Assembly: GCF_020171985.1 (NCBI RefSeq)
Contig: NZ_JAIVAL010000008.1
Coordinates: 1 to 64,000, forward strand
Source: Halobacillus halophilus
Lineage (GTDB): Bacteria; Bacillota; Bacilli; Bacillales; Halobacillaceae
Direction: 5' to 3'
Length of the DNA: 64,000 nt
The notes under the pieces are model-generated. The model made no database searches and was not told where the DNA came from. It was given only the letters and a program-made list of their open reading frames with translations. Below, one piece after another: positions 28,201 through 36,311 of the stretch. Positions within the stretch are counted from its first letter, which is position 1. Each line of letters begins with the position of its first letter. Both the position numbers and the translations under genes were made by a program.

Positions 28201-28566
28201 ACTTGAAATTGAATAAAAGGTAAATTGCTCCGGCAGCAGAGGCGTCCAATTCTGGTCAAGCCGGATTCCATGTGAATGGTCAAAAAGGACGGAGTTATGG
28301 ACATTCAGTTCCAAAAATCTCTCTTCAATAAAAACTTCAATGGAAATGGATTTTTCGACAATTAGCTCATATGTAAGCGGTTTAAAACTCAAGATAGAGG
28401 GATTATCAACCCTGTCCCATTTCGCCTTCAAATGCTTCTTATCTCTTAAAGTATTGATCGCCAAGTTTAAGTATCTCTCAAATTTACTTAAATTATCAGA
28501 CACGGCATTTGTCATATTAGCAGCTATTCTGGAATCTTCAAAAAGAGCATTATAATAGAGATTCAT
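25201..28566 (-). CDS. Module A protein 1: SF1 helicase of the COG1112/UPF1-Dna2 type, 1121 aa
   Basis: The first ~450 residues are strand-rich with no recognised domain. The helicase core follows: Walker A EGPPGSGKTTT (481-491), IIDES (602-606), VGDIKQLPP (about 626), YQHRMHPDISKFPR (about 920), VDKFQGQEADI (about 1050) and NVGITRAR (about 1085). These are the SF1B motifs of UPF1/Dna2-like helicases (COG1112). No kinase motif is seen in the N-terminal part. It is the first gene of the operon. Helicases of this group are the core of the Mokosh anti-phage system, where they pair with PLD proteins; the pairing here is similar, but the gene set is not the standard one. Confidence 0.85.
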   Translation of the reverse strand: MNLYYNALFEDSRIAANMTNAVSDNLSKFERYLNLAINTLRDKKHLKAKWDRVDNPSILSFKPLTYELIVEKSISIEVFIEERFLELNVHNSVLFDHSHGIRLDQNWTPLLPEQFTFYSISSHRHVVSLSDWDLYKGEKQASTIDGSSAYISPFNFSSIQQDGRELPILDKQYDHSRRCYILTVSGEVDEESEIFLNGLHVDVNDWYTLVSQDTNYKDERDNPLPVRAIQGNTMYIDASYPVPSTVYQGQKQIPFKVKEITVPRRIDLGKDKITVDKEADFYTTLANVDFIGEGYEYFHPTLNIPLFLIELSRKHKQRGRKGQIAIRLREDDEEDFFSKSAIDYFFEQETRELEGFIDGKRVEFQVTGSNEDERILFLKGPYNGSPLEYEDIPEVLSIKISTLQLKMQRDALIRLKNTPLLEHKPLIKLSQKKERSNVWTANTVEEVYDWKVLTESEREGVRSQRDFVQKALSTPDFALLEGPPGSGKTTTILELILQLIKRGKRILLCGSTHVAIDNVLERLKDRELMEGIFPMRIGNVESVSEKVREFCWNSYQDHKFGNVMMEAANLVCGTTIGILGKNSPLFQLEKNEPAVPIFDYLIIDESSKTTFQEFLIPALFAKKWILVGDIKQLPPFNDRDQIQAGIDDDMKLKPPLKRASLLIYQYLHNHKVKMPVCIVEPEEVMKEIGSELSATNPADIKKRVVLVEEEPSVESVTFVPVSISDIRNRHPKVWTLNGADVLFISEKVFQEVQPFIPAHMVVLKEGWEGSAHHYQVNALYGDHPKELHQALKFTWKKDRKRELLPIDFLYEQQKFLKEKSWSSEYGWRMVRIFELENVENSRTRQNYKKNLELLAPKTASEWAVREINNVGDVALPSILQALQVGVGKNRERSLATTLNSGFNKEEKKSRFVTLDYQHRMHPDISKFPRKQFYNDLSLMNSAYTQKNREWSYPRYQSRNIWLDVQGWMKRSSNEAEASAIISEIKHFVKWAALNPSKDPEKERWEIACLSFYNGQRKLMADKLKELTGQKANIANFSIENVDIKNYTVDKFQGQEADITFLSMVRTDRGMGFMDNPNRLNVGITRARFQRIIVGKYHYFLKNNQSEQLELLARESVYMKNN

Positions 28567-29240
28567 TGTGTGACTCCTCCCAAGATGTAGGAAAATATAT
28601 TCACATTATACAACTTTAGAGACATATTTTGGTGAATAATTGGAATTTTTAAGAAAATATTTACGGAGTGACAGGCAGGGTCAGTGTGGGGCCGAACTTA
28701 AAATTGCATAGACACTAGGTTGTGGTCTTTTAAAGAAATGTTTAAAGATCGATGCAATTTGTTATAGAACTCTAAAGAGCCAAAAAATAGCAAACTCAAA
28801 TCATCGAGCGTTTAGGAAATGACTATTATAACCACGACTTTATTTTTCAAAAACTTTACTACAACGCGGATACACTATCCTCATCAACATAGTTCATATA
28901 ATAATGGCTAGATTATTGGCAATCCAAGGTTCAACCAATAATTACCCTCACACTCTATGAGGTGTACCTATCCGTCTGTTTTAACAGAAGCTGATGATTC
29001 TCTTGACCAAATAATATAAGTTATATCAAATAGTAGTTTGGAATAGTTTGCTACTTGATACTATTGTTACTGAAAAGAGGGGGAATCGGTGTCAAGAAAA
29101 TATAAATCAACTACTATCTGAATTTTACAATATTCTAATTAATATCAGCGATGATCTTTCAAAAAGGGTACTAAAAATATGGGGAAGGTTCTAGCGTTAG
29201 TGAAGTAATAAACAAACATGATAATTGTCCCCATGTTACG

Positions 29241-29325
29241 AACAAAAGGTGGCGAGCATAATGCTCGCCACCTTTTTATGGCGGGGGAAAATGAATTACA
29301 TCATGCCGCCTGTGGATTTCACTTA
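29241..29325 (-). repeat. groEL 3'-end remnant and terminator, copy 1 (putative island border)
   Basis: On the minus strand the sequence reads Ser-Thr-Gly-Gly-Met-Met-stop (29296-29313), the Gly-Gly-Met-Met ending of GroEL, followed by a strong hairpin. No upstream groEL is present. An 85-bp diverged direct copy lies at 40874-40960. Site-specific integration of islands at groEL 3' ends is known in Firmicutes (for example some SaPIs), and the BsuM restriction genes of B. subtilis lie beside groEL. Confidence 0.65.
29244..29278. terminator. Strong terminator hairpin in groEL remnant copy 1
   Basis: AAAAGGTGGCGAGCAT pairs with ATGCTCGCCACCTTTT around a 2-nt spacer, with A and T runs on either side. 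It presumably was the groEL terminator. Confidence 0.85.
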
Positions 29326-29618
29326 AATACAGCATAATAGCATACAATATTTCGGATGATGTCATTTAACTATTTAACAAATTAGCCAATAAAGCAAGTT
29401 TAGCATTATATTTATTACCACTAGCGTTGCCTTGATATAGTTTGAAAATTCAGTAATCTCATACTTAGCTGAATAAGTTAAAACTCAATCATTTTATCAC
29501 CCATTTTCACATCAACCTTTTTTAAAAGAATCTAATATTAAAGTAAGTAATCATTCTAATAAGCATAATTTTCCTTTTAATCAAATTTGAAATTATATTG
29601 TTTTTGTTATGCTTCTCC

Positions 29619-31274
29619 CTATCTAAACCTCATTTTCTTAAAGTTATGCGCCTCATAATTCTTAGGATGAAACTGTCTAAGGAAAGGCGACTTTATGCCA
29701 CTCCCTAACAAAACCACCTTCTTCTTTGCCCTTGTAATCGCTACGTACAGAATCTTTTTCTCATCGTTCAGAATACTGTCTTCATCTTTCAAATAAGAAT
29801 CAGAAAACGTATCTCCTCCGGACCGTTGATCCAGCTCTTTGATCCTTTTTTGATTCGGGTAGTGTTCCCGGTCAAAATGGATGATGAATACATAATCAAA
29901 TTCTAAACCCTTGATGCTGAAAGGATCAGTGAAATAAATTGGTTTCTTTTTTTTTGAATAATTGAAACTCTTTCCGTATTGCTCAGTTCTGATTACGCTG
30001 AACTCTCTGCTTAAAGCCAGGAAAATTGAAGAATTATTGATGTTATGGACATCACTATCATAGCGATGCACAATGGCGATAGTCGCTTCAGGGGTCCCCA
30101 TGCGTATATCTTTGATGCTATTGATGAGATAACGTGATTGCTTATTTTCACTATCATAATACCGGATCTCAGGTTTTGGACCCTCACGTACAAATTTCTG
30201 ATCGTCTTCCCGGTCATTTTCCACATCGAGAAATTCGATGGTACTTGCGAAATCCATGATTTGTTTGGTGGAACGGAAGTTGATTTTCAGCGTCTTATTT
30301 TTCCGCCCCTCCAATTTCAAGCCTAAGTCTTTATATGAGAGGGGTGTCCGTTGGTAGATTTTTTGCTTGGAGTCACCGGATAATACAATGCTTTTTTTCG
30401 TTAATTTGACTAGAGCCATAATTTGCATCGGCTGGAGGTCCTGCACTTCATCGATGAAAAGGTGATCATATTTTAAACCATCCGGTATTTCATCCATATG
30501 CTTCAGTAGCAAGAGAGCATAATCTTCGTAGTCCAGGTAGTCATGAAATTCCTTTTTCGTCATCTCTAAATAATCTTCATACAAGCGGTAAATTGTCTTT
30601 CGCTGCATCTTCGTCAAACGTGGATGGCTGCCTCTTCCAGTTCTTTCTTTGGTAAAGTAGTCCTCTTTGGAATAACCGTTGGCTTTGATCCAGGCTATTT
30701 CTTCCTTTAGAAAATTGCCAGCATGTGTTTTATACAACCTTTCTGCTTCCGGTAAATGTTTATGGTTAGGCGAATTCATGAAGTTATCTACCAACACCAT
30801 TGTTCTTCTTTGGATATTATCCTCTATCTTTTCAATTTTTGATTGATTGGTAGATCGGATCGGTACATGATTCATGCCAATCGCATGCAGAAGCTTCGCC
30901 GCCATGTAGTGGAAGGTATTGATATGCAACGTATGCTTGTCTTTCAGCTTCTGGTATTTCTCGGATTGGCCCAGACGCTTGTACGTATCTACGATCAGCG
31001 TATCATTGAATGAACAGTACAATATCCGCTTTCCCGGTTCTTCCTGTTCCAACGTCTTGATTAGCTTATACAACAGCGTAATGCTCTTCCCGCTCCCGGC
31101 GGATCCATTGATCAGGAGCTGGTCATCCACCTGCTGCACAACAGCTTTTTGTTCATCACTTAAGGTAATATCCGGAAGGACGCCCTTCGTTTCAAAGTAG
31201 TTTTGCCATACTTTTGCTGACTTCAGGGCAAAGCTAAGCCGTTTTTCTTTTACTTCAGGAGTTGAGTTCATCAA
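29619..31274 (-). CDS. Module B UvrD-like SF1 helicase, 551 aa
   Basis: SF1A helicase motifs are complete: GSAGSGKSIT (Walker A, about 57), LFIDEVQDLQPMQ (about 270), LSGDSKQKIYQR (about 298), INFRSTKQI, SIKGLEFDYVFI (about 470) and LYVAITRAKKKV (about 515). It is homologous to the 500-aa protein of module C: both share an EEIAWIKANG / DEIEWIKGNG element and a following (R/S)GRG box. It is the last of three genes with overlapping ends, so all three are probably made together. Likely DNA-unwinding motor of a defence complex; function not shown. Confidence 0.82.
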   Translation of the reverse strand: MMNSTPEVKEKRLSFALKSAKVWQNYFETKGVLPDITLSDEQKAVVQQVDDQLLINGSAGSGKSITLLYKLIKTLEQEEPGKRILYCSFNDTLIVDTYKRLGQSEKYQKLKDKHTLHINTFHYMAAKLLHAIGMNHVPIRSTNQSKIEKIEDNIQRRTMVLVDNFMNSPNHKHLPEAERLYKTHAGNFLKEEIAWIKANGYSKEDYFTKERTGRGSHPRLTKMQRKTIYRLYEDYLEMTKKEFHDYLDYEDYALLLLKHMDEIPDGLKYDHLFIDEVQDLQPMQIMALVKLTKKSIVLSGDSKQKIYQRTPLSYKDLGLKLEGRKNKTLKINFRSTKQIMDFASTIEFLDVENDREDDQKFVREGPKPEIRYYDSENKQSRYLINSIKDIRMGTPEATIAIVHRYDSDVHNINNSSIFLALSREFSVIRTEQYGKSFNYSKKKKPIYFTDPFSIKGLEFDYVFIIHFDREHYPNQKRIKELDQRSGGDTFSDSYLKDEDSILNDEKKILYVAITRAKKKVVLLGSGIKSPFLRQFHPKNYEAHNFKKMRFR

Positions 31275-33774
31275 TAGCGTACTCCCCTTCCTTACAAATC
31301 GTTAAATGAGGGCACATGCGACAATGCGTCCCCGGAGAAGCGTCTATTTCCAATGGACCAAAGGCATTCTCTAATTCCTTTATGCCTTTAGCAGCATTCA
31401 AATTATCGTCGTTATAGCGGTTATGGTAATAGCTGCGGGTGCTTCTCCCCCTTAACCGCTGCACCTTTACAAGTGCCTTAGGATAATTGATATTTTCATA
31501 GGTTTTATACTCACGAACCCCACTGATCGACTCCGTATCAATAAAATTATTTTTCTGGGTACCGGTCCAGTGCGGGAAGAGAGGAAAGATCGTTTCTGCG
31601 AATTCCCGGCTTCCTTGATGCTGTTCAGAAAGCAACGAACCTACCATACCAAAGGTCAATTGTTGGTGAAGTTCATTATCATAGACCGGCTGGTGCTCCA
31701 CTAGATTAAAAGCAAATTTACGAGCACAGAAATCAAGGTCCGTCCAATAAAGATCCGGCACTAGTTTCAAAGTCTGCAACTCTTTGTTCCATGGATCCTC
31801 CTCTTCTTCCTCCCAATCATAATCATCGATTCCTTTTTCTATCGGTTCAGCTTTATCAATAATCCCATCTGTATAAAGATGACTGATTATATTCAGATAA
31901 ATGGACGAGCCCCCCTGTTCTTCCTGGCTTCCTATCCAGCTTAATTCGCAGCCTTTCTGGTGATAAGCAAGAACATGGTACAGGTTATATAGCATAAACA
32001 CGCTCACCTGTTGCCGGGAATGGTAATCCGTGACCAAGGCATGCAGGAGAACGGTTTTCGCTTGATTGTGAAAATGAAGCTGGATAGATTCTTTCAGCCA
32101 CGAATAATCTAAGTAGTCCGGTAGCGTCGGCTTTTTGCCAGGGAAGTTTTCCAGTGATAATCCAGAAACATGAAAGTCATTCGCATTCATGGCTGCGCCA
32201 ATTACATCGGAATAGTCCTGTACGCTATACCGAAAATCAAGCTTCTCGTCCCTGGATAACTCGATAAAAAGCAGCTGTAACATATCCGCCTGATTTAATT
32301 GCCAGTTTTCCTGTACCGAAAAGCGCAAGCGCTTTTCTATCATATTTACGGTCTCATTATCCCAACGCCTTCTAACCCGATTGAATATAGCCAATAACCG
32401 ATTCCGGTAGGCTTCTATGCTTACACGTTCATCTTCTTCCAAAAGCAAGTCATTTAGTTTTTGCTGGAGGTCTCTCCCTAAATCCAACAGTATTTTCGGT
32501 GTAACAGAGTAACGATCGGCATGAACATAGGAAAAGGAACGAAACGGGTTAGACATATATCGTTTGACCCGATCACTGCCCGTCTGCTCGCTGGACAAGT
32601 CATCAAACGTCGAACTCACCTCCCGAAGCCCCACAAGACCTTCTAATCGCTGGAAGATCTCCGAAAGATGGGTGACTCCGCTCATATAATCTTCCAGGTC
32701 AATTAATAGATCTGCGGCCCGTTGTCCGGAGGTGCTGCTCGTATGGACCCATCCGGATAATAGCAGTTCACGGAATACGTCATAAGAGATTTCAATATCA
32801 TTCTCTTTCTTCTTACAATTGGGCAGATAACGAATGAATTTCCCATAAGGACTGGAAAAAAACTTATCCTTAGAGGTAAGAGCTAAATAATGATTTAAGA
32901 ATTCATTCTCGAGACTGGCTATTTCATATTCGCCAGGGCGTATTTCCTTCTCCTTTAAGTGATGGGAGAAGGTCACAGGATGATTATAGTAGAAGACCTT
33001 CACACTGGCAGCATCTTCGGTTGCTTTTTCACTTTGATGGTCTAAATAATAGGCAAACCGACTTCCCTTTGCTGTTTGTGGAAGAGATAGCTGTTTCCAC
33101 GTGTTCATACTTGTTCTGGTCAGTTCTTCATAAACTTGTTTCCATCCTTTATTAATTTGAGTGAATCTCTTATCATAAGGAATCCGGAAAATCACCTGAA
33201 TCCCTGCCCGCTCTAGCAAATGAAACAGAACAACCCGGGAAGCAAACACAAAATCCTCTTGATACACATAAACCTTTTTAATCGCTGGTACACCGACAGC
33301 TTCAGCTAAAGTACTTTCATTAATCGCAAACAGTTGCTCTTTGTATCTACTCACTTTATCGTCTTTCAGCAATTCATTACTGATTTTCTGGAACAGCCGT
33401 TCATCTTCACTCAATTGTTCTCTATCGGTCAACGGGAGGCCGAATAATTCAGCGATAAATCGGAAGCTGTTGGCTGCTTCCTGCAAATTGTGGTCCAGCC
33501 TTCTTGTCGCCTCTGTCTCTTCCATCTCTGCTAGAATCTCCCGGATACGAGAAATAAAATAAACATCTGTCCTGGGATCTTCCCACTCTTTAAATAGCTT
33601 CCTCGTCAAAACCCGGTAAGAGATTACATACGCTTTCAGGTGAGAGTGATGACTCTCTACAAAACTTTTTAAAGAGGAGGTCGGAAAAATATGCAACGCC
33701 TGCTCCGAAGCAGGGAGATTTTTATAAAATTCATAGCTGTTATTGAACGTTTCTACTTGAAACATGGGCGGCAC
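31255..33774 (-). CDS. Module B AddB-like protein with 4Fe-4S cysteine pattern, 839 aa
   Basis: Overall layout resembles AddB/RexB: a large helicase-like but motif-poor body, then a C-terminal Cas4-type region. The first cluster cysteine is in DLDFCARKF (about 695), and the last three form C-x2-C-x5-C in HCRMCPHLTIC (about 818-828), exactly the spacing of the AddB iron-sulfur cluster. Oddly, the GRIDR...VDYK nuclease motif expected between them is not evident; only VREYK is seen, and the intervening segment is shorter than in AddB. It overlaps both neighbouring genes, and with the flanking UvrD-like proteins probably forms an AddAB-like complex. Confidence 0.65.
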   Translation of the reverse strand: MPPMFQVETFNNSYEFYKNLPASEQALHIFPTSSLKSFVESHHSHLKAYVISYRVLTRKLFKEWEDPRTDVYFISRIREILAEMEETEATRRLDHNLQEAANSFRFIAELFGLPLTDREQLSEDERLFQKISNELLKDDKVSRYKEQLFAINESTLAEAVGVPAIKKVYVYQEDFVFASRVVLFHLLERAGIQVIFRIPYDKRFTQINKGWKQVYEELTRTSMNTWKQLSLPQTAKGSRFAYYLDHQSEKATEDAASVKVFYYNHPVTFSHHLKEKEIRPGEYEIASLENEFLNHYLALTSKDKFFSSPYGKFIRYLPNCKKKENDIEISYDVFRELLLSGWVHTSSTSGQRAADLLIDLEDYMSGVTHLSEIFQRLEGLVGLREVSSTFDDLSSEQTGSDRVKRYMSNPFRSFSYVHADRYSVTPKILLDLGRDLQQKLNDLLLEEDERVSIEAYRNRLLAIFNRVRRRWDNETVNMIEKRLRFSVQENWQLNQADMLQLLFIELSRDEKLDFRYSVQDYSDVIGAAMNANDFHVSGLSLENFPGKKPTLPDYLDYSWLKESIQLHFHNQAKTVLLHALVTDYHSRQQVSVFMLYNLYHVLAYHQKGCELSWIGSQEEQGGSSIYLNIISHLYTDGIIDKAEPIEKGIDDYDWEEEEEDPWNKELQTLKLVPDLYWTDLDFCARKFAFNLVEHQPVYDNELHQQLTFGMVGSLLSEQHQGSREFAETIFPLFPHWTGTQKNNFIDTESISGVREYKTYENINYPKALVKVQRLRGRSTRSYYHNRYNDDNLNAAKGIKELENAFGPLEIDASPGTHCRMCPHLTICKEGEYAIDELNS

Positions 33775-36166
33775 CTCCTAGTGACAAAAGATCTTTCCAT
33801 GAGCTGACTTTCTGCGACTGGTAGCCATCCCCGGAAGCGTGGACAAAAGCTGTCTTCTTTGTTCTCGTTAATGCTACATATAATAATCGCGTTTCTTCTG
33901 CCTCCTGCTCTTTCCTTTCTTTATGATAGGCTCTATCCATCACGTCATTTTGGAAGTGCTGGTTCTGTAAATAAAAGTGGTAACCAAAGCTCCATTGATT
34001 GTTGTCATTCTTATCGAGAATCATCCGGTCACTGAATCCGGAAGTTAAGTCAAAGTCCGTTTTAGGGAGGATGACGTAATCAAACTCCAGTCCTTTCGCC
34101 TGGTGTACAGTCATCACTTTGATACGATGATCGGCTTCTTCCGTAACCACTGCTTCATCAATGATGGTATCTGTATTCATTTTAATCCGTAAAAACACTT
34201 CCAATTGTGCTAAGGAAGGTGGCGTGGAATCAAATTCCACCCGGAGGATGTAAAGCAGCTTCTCTAAATTACGCTCGTATTCTTTCATTCGGACGAGCGC
34301 TTCTGCCTGCTGTATGGTTTTATCGGCTTGCGGGTTATTTTTTCTCAGTTGCTTATAATAAAGGCGCCTGTATAGGTCAGCAGGATTTAGCCTATTAATA
34401 ATTTGCTCTAACGCTTCCATCGCATTTTTATTAATTATATGATCGTTTTCTGGAAATTGGTCGTAATCTCTTAACAAGGATGCCGCGTATTTTTTAACCG
34501 GCGAATAGGATGCTAGCATCTCTTTCATGGTAACTTTTCTCTCTCCATAAGAGGAAAGGTGGAAAGCCATCCGGTCTTTCCAAATATGCGGATGAGTAAA
34601 GCGGCGCAGTAATAAATAAAACTCTCTTACTGCCACCGAACGATAAAAGGCACCAGGCTGGATCGCTTCACAGAAAAATCCCTGCCCTTCACAAATATCA
34701 ACAATCTCCTGAACATGGCGGTTCGATCTGGCCAAAATACAGGTATCCTCTTTATGTATCCTTCGGAGGATATAAGAAAGATTTTGATCATCCAGCGGAA
34801 TTGTAACTAGATCTTCTTCTACATCATCTTTCTTCGTAGCAATCAGGCGGTCATTCTCTTCATAACGGAACTTTGCAATGACATCCTGCCATGATTGGAA
34901 TTGTTGATCGAACATATCCAGTAATTTCTCCTGGGTGCGATAATTCTTACGAAGGGATAGCTCCTGATAAGTTTCTCCTGCCTCTGCCATTTGCTTGATG
35001 AGTTGTTCAAACGCCGTATAATCAGCTCCCCGGAAACGATAAATACTCTGCTTAGTATCTCCTACCGCCAGAAGTTGAGCGTTATAGGTACTGGCAAGCC
35101 ATTTGATGAATGAAATCTGAGCGTCGTCTGTGTCTTGAAACTCATCGACCATGAACATTCTATATCTATCTTTCAGATCAAGGGAATAGCTTGTGATACT
35201 GGTTAGCCGGCTGATTAAATCATCGACCTCGATAGCCTGTTCTTTCTTTTTCAGTTCATCCAATTGGTCATATAGATAAGACACGATAAACTGAAGCAAA
35301 CGGTTAAATTGAGCAGGGTCCATGCCATAGTCAATTTGTTTTACTTGTTCTTTATGTAATGCCTTATTCGAAAACATTGCTAACACTCTATAAATCCGCT
35401 GTTCTATCAAATAATGAGGGATAAATCTAAATTGACTATAAATGTCAGGATATTCATGAGCAAAAATATCGATGCCCCTTTTAATTATTGCCTTCTTATC
35501 ACGGATATAACTGCGTACTTTTACATCTTGAAAATAGCCGATAACATCCCCATGATTTCCGATGAACTGTTTGGCAAACGAATGAATGGTTCCGATGATC
35601 GCTTCATTCAATTCTTCCATCCATTCCAGATAACGTGTTATTCCTGTTAAATCATAATAATTAGAGAGACGCTTTAATAGCTTCTCCCTCAAATCATTTG
35701 CTGCTTTATTGGTAAAAGTAATCAGCACATACTCACGGAAAGGCACATGGCGGGTGGTATGCTTCAGAAACATTAATCGATCGAGCATAACCGTCGTCTT
35801 CCCCGTACCCGCACTTGCTTTAATAATTAGATGTTCCTTCTCTTGAAAGTGCTCTACGATATATTGCTGCTTATTAAAAGCACTCGATTCATCAAAAAAA
35901 TCAATCAGTTCCTGGCTGTAACCTTTTCCGTCGATCCATCTTTCAGGTACCAGGAACCTTTCCGAATAGAGGATTTCATACGTCCGAAGCAAATCATACT
36001 CTAAAGTCTTCTTGAAAAAATCGTCTGTTTGAAAAGGATCGATAGGATCCATCGTAATGACATATACTTTTATACCCTCCGATAAGTAACGGGCAATTTC
36101 CTGGTAATGATAGTCTTCTAACTCTGGCTGATAGATTAATATCGAATACTGAGGTTGTTCTATCAT
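33740..36166 (-). CDS. Module B UvrD/AddA-like helicase, 808 aa
   Basis: After an ~85-residue N-terminal extension come the SF1A motifs: KASAGTGKTTVML (about 117), FMVDEFQDTDDAQ (about 340), VGDTKQSIYRFRGAD (about 372), LRKNYRTQEK (about 400), VMTVHQAKGLEFDYV (about 692) and RLLYVALTRTKK (about 770). This resembles the helicase half of AddA, but there is no C-terminal nuclease domain. First gene of the three-gene set; its end overlaps the AddB-like gene by 35 nt. It likely unwinds DNA ends together with the AddB-like partner. Confidence 0.82.
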   Translation of the reverse strand: MIEQPQYSILIYQPELEDYHYQEIARYLSEGIKVYVITMDPIDPFQTDDFFKKTLEYDLLRTYEILYSERFLVPERWIDGKGYSQELIDFFDESSAFNKQQYIVEHFQEKEHLIIKASAGTGKTTVMLDRLMFLKHTTRHVPFREYVLITFTNKAANDLREKLLKRLSNYYDLTGITRYLEWMEELNEAIIGTIHSFAKQFIGNHGDVIGYFQDVKVRSYIRDKKAIIKRGIDIFAHEYPDIYSQFRFIPHYLIEQRIYRVLAMFSNKALHKEQVKQIDYGMDPAQFNRLLQFIVSYLYDQLDELKKKEQAIEVDDLISRLTSITSYSLDLKDRYRMFMVDEFQDTDDAQISFIKWLASTYNAQLLAVGDTKQSIYRFRGADYTAFEQLIKQMAEAGETYQELSLRKNYRTQEKLLDMFDQQFQSWQDVIAKFRYEENDRLIATKKDDVEEDLVTIPLDDQNLSYILRRIHKEDTCILARSNRHVQEIVDICEGQGFFCEAIQPGAFYRSVAVREFYLLLRRFTHPHIWKDRMAFHLSSYGERKVTMKEMLASYSPVKKYAASLLRDYDQFPENDHIINKNAMEALEQIINRLNPADLYRRLYYKQLRKNNPQADKTIQQAEALVRMKEYERNLEKLLYILRVEFDSTPPSLAQLEVFLRIKMNTDTIIDEAVVTEEADHRIKVMTVHQAKGLEFDYVILPKTDFDLTSGFSDRMILDKNDNNQWSFGYHFYLQNQHFQNDVMDRAYHKERKEQEAEETRLLYVALTRTKKTAFVHASGDGYQSQKVSSWKDLLSLGGAAHVSSRNVQ

Positions 36167-36311
36167 TTCATTTTCACACCTTTTGATTTTGAAATAACAT
36201 ATATACCCAGTGTACTATATAGTAACTTTGTATCTGACTTGTCATTGATGATGGGTAACGTTTCACAAACGACTTTGCAAGTTGCGAATCAAAGAATGAC
36301 TTTAGCTTAAT

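Larger units (their letters stand above)
28567..29618. other. 1.05-kb AT-rich gap between modules A and B
   Basis: No full gene is visible. The left end is the upstream region of module A. A plus-strand stretch near 29095-29200 (frame reading NINQLLSEFYNILIN then SDDLSKRVLKIW) looks like the tail of a lost gene, but lacks a start. At 29241-29325 lies a groEL 3'-end remnant with its terminator (listed separately). The rest up to 29618 is AT-rich, with nothing recognisable. Confidence 0.5.

Noticed and set aside
29095-29205. Coding-like plus-strand stretch (LLSEFYNILIN)
   Set aside because: No start or ribosome site in frame and too short to assign.
31255-36166. Possibility that one of the 800-aa module B proteins is DrmE
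   Set aside because: Both carry AddA/AddB-like features and lie outside the drm operon, beyond a groEL remnant; DrmE is not expected to be a UvrD helicase.
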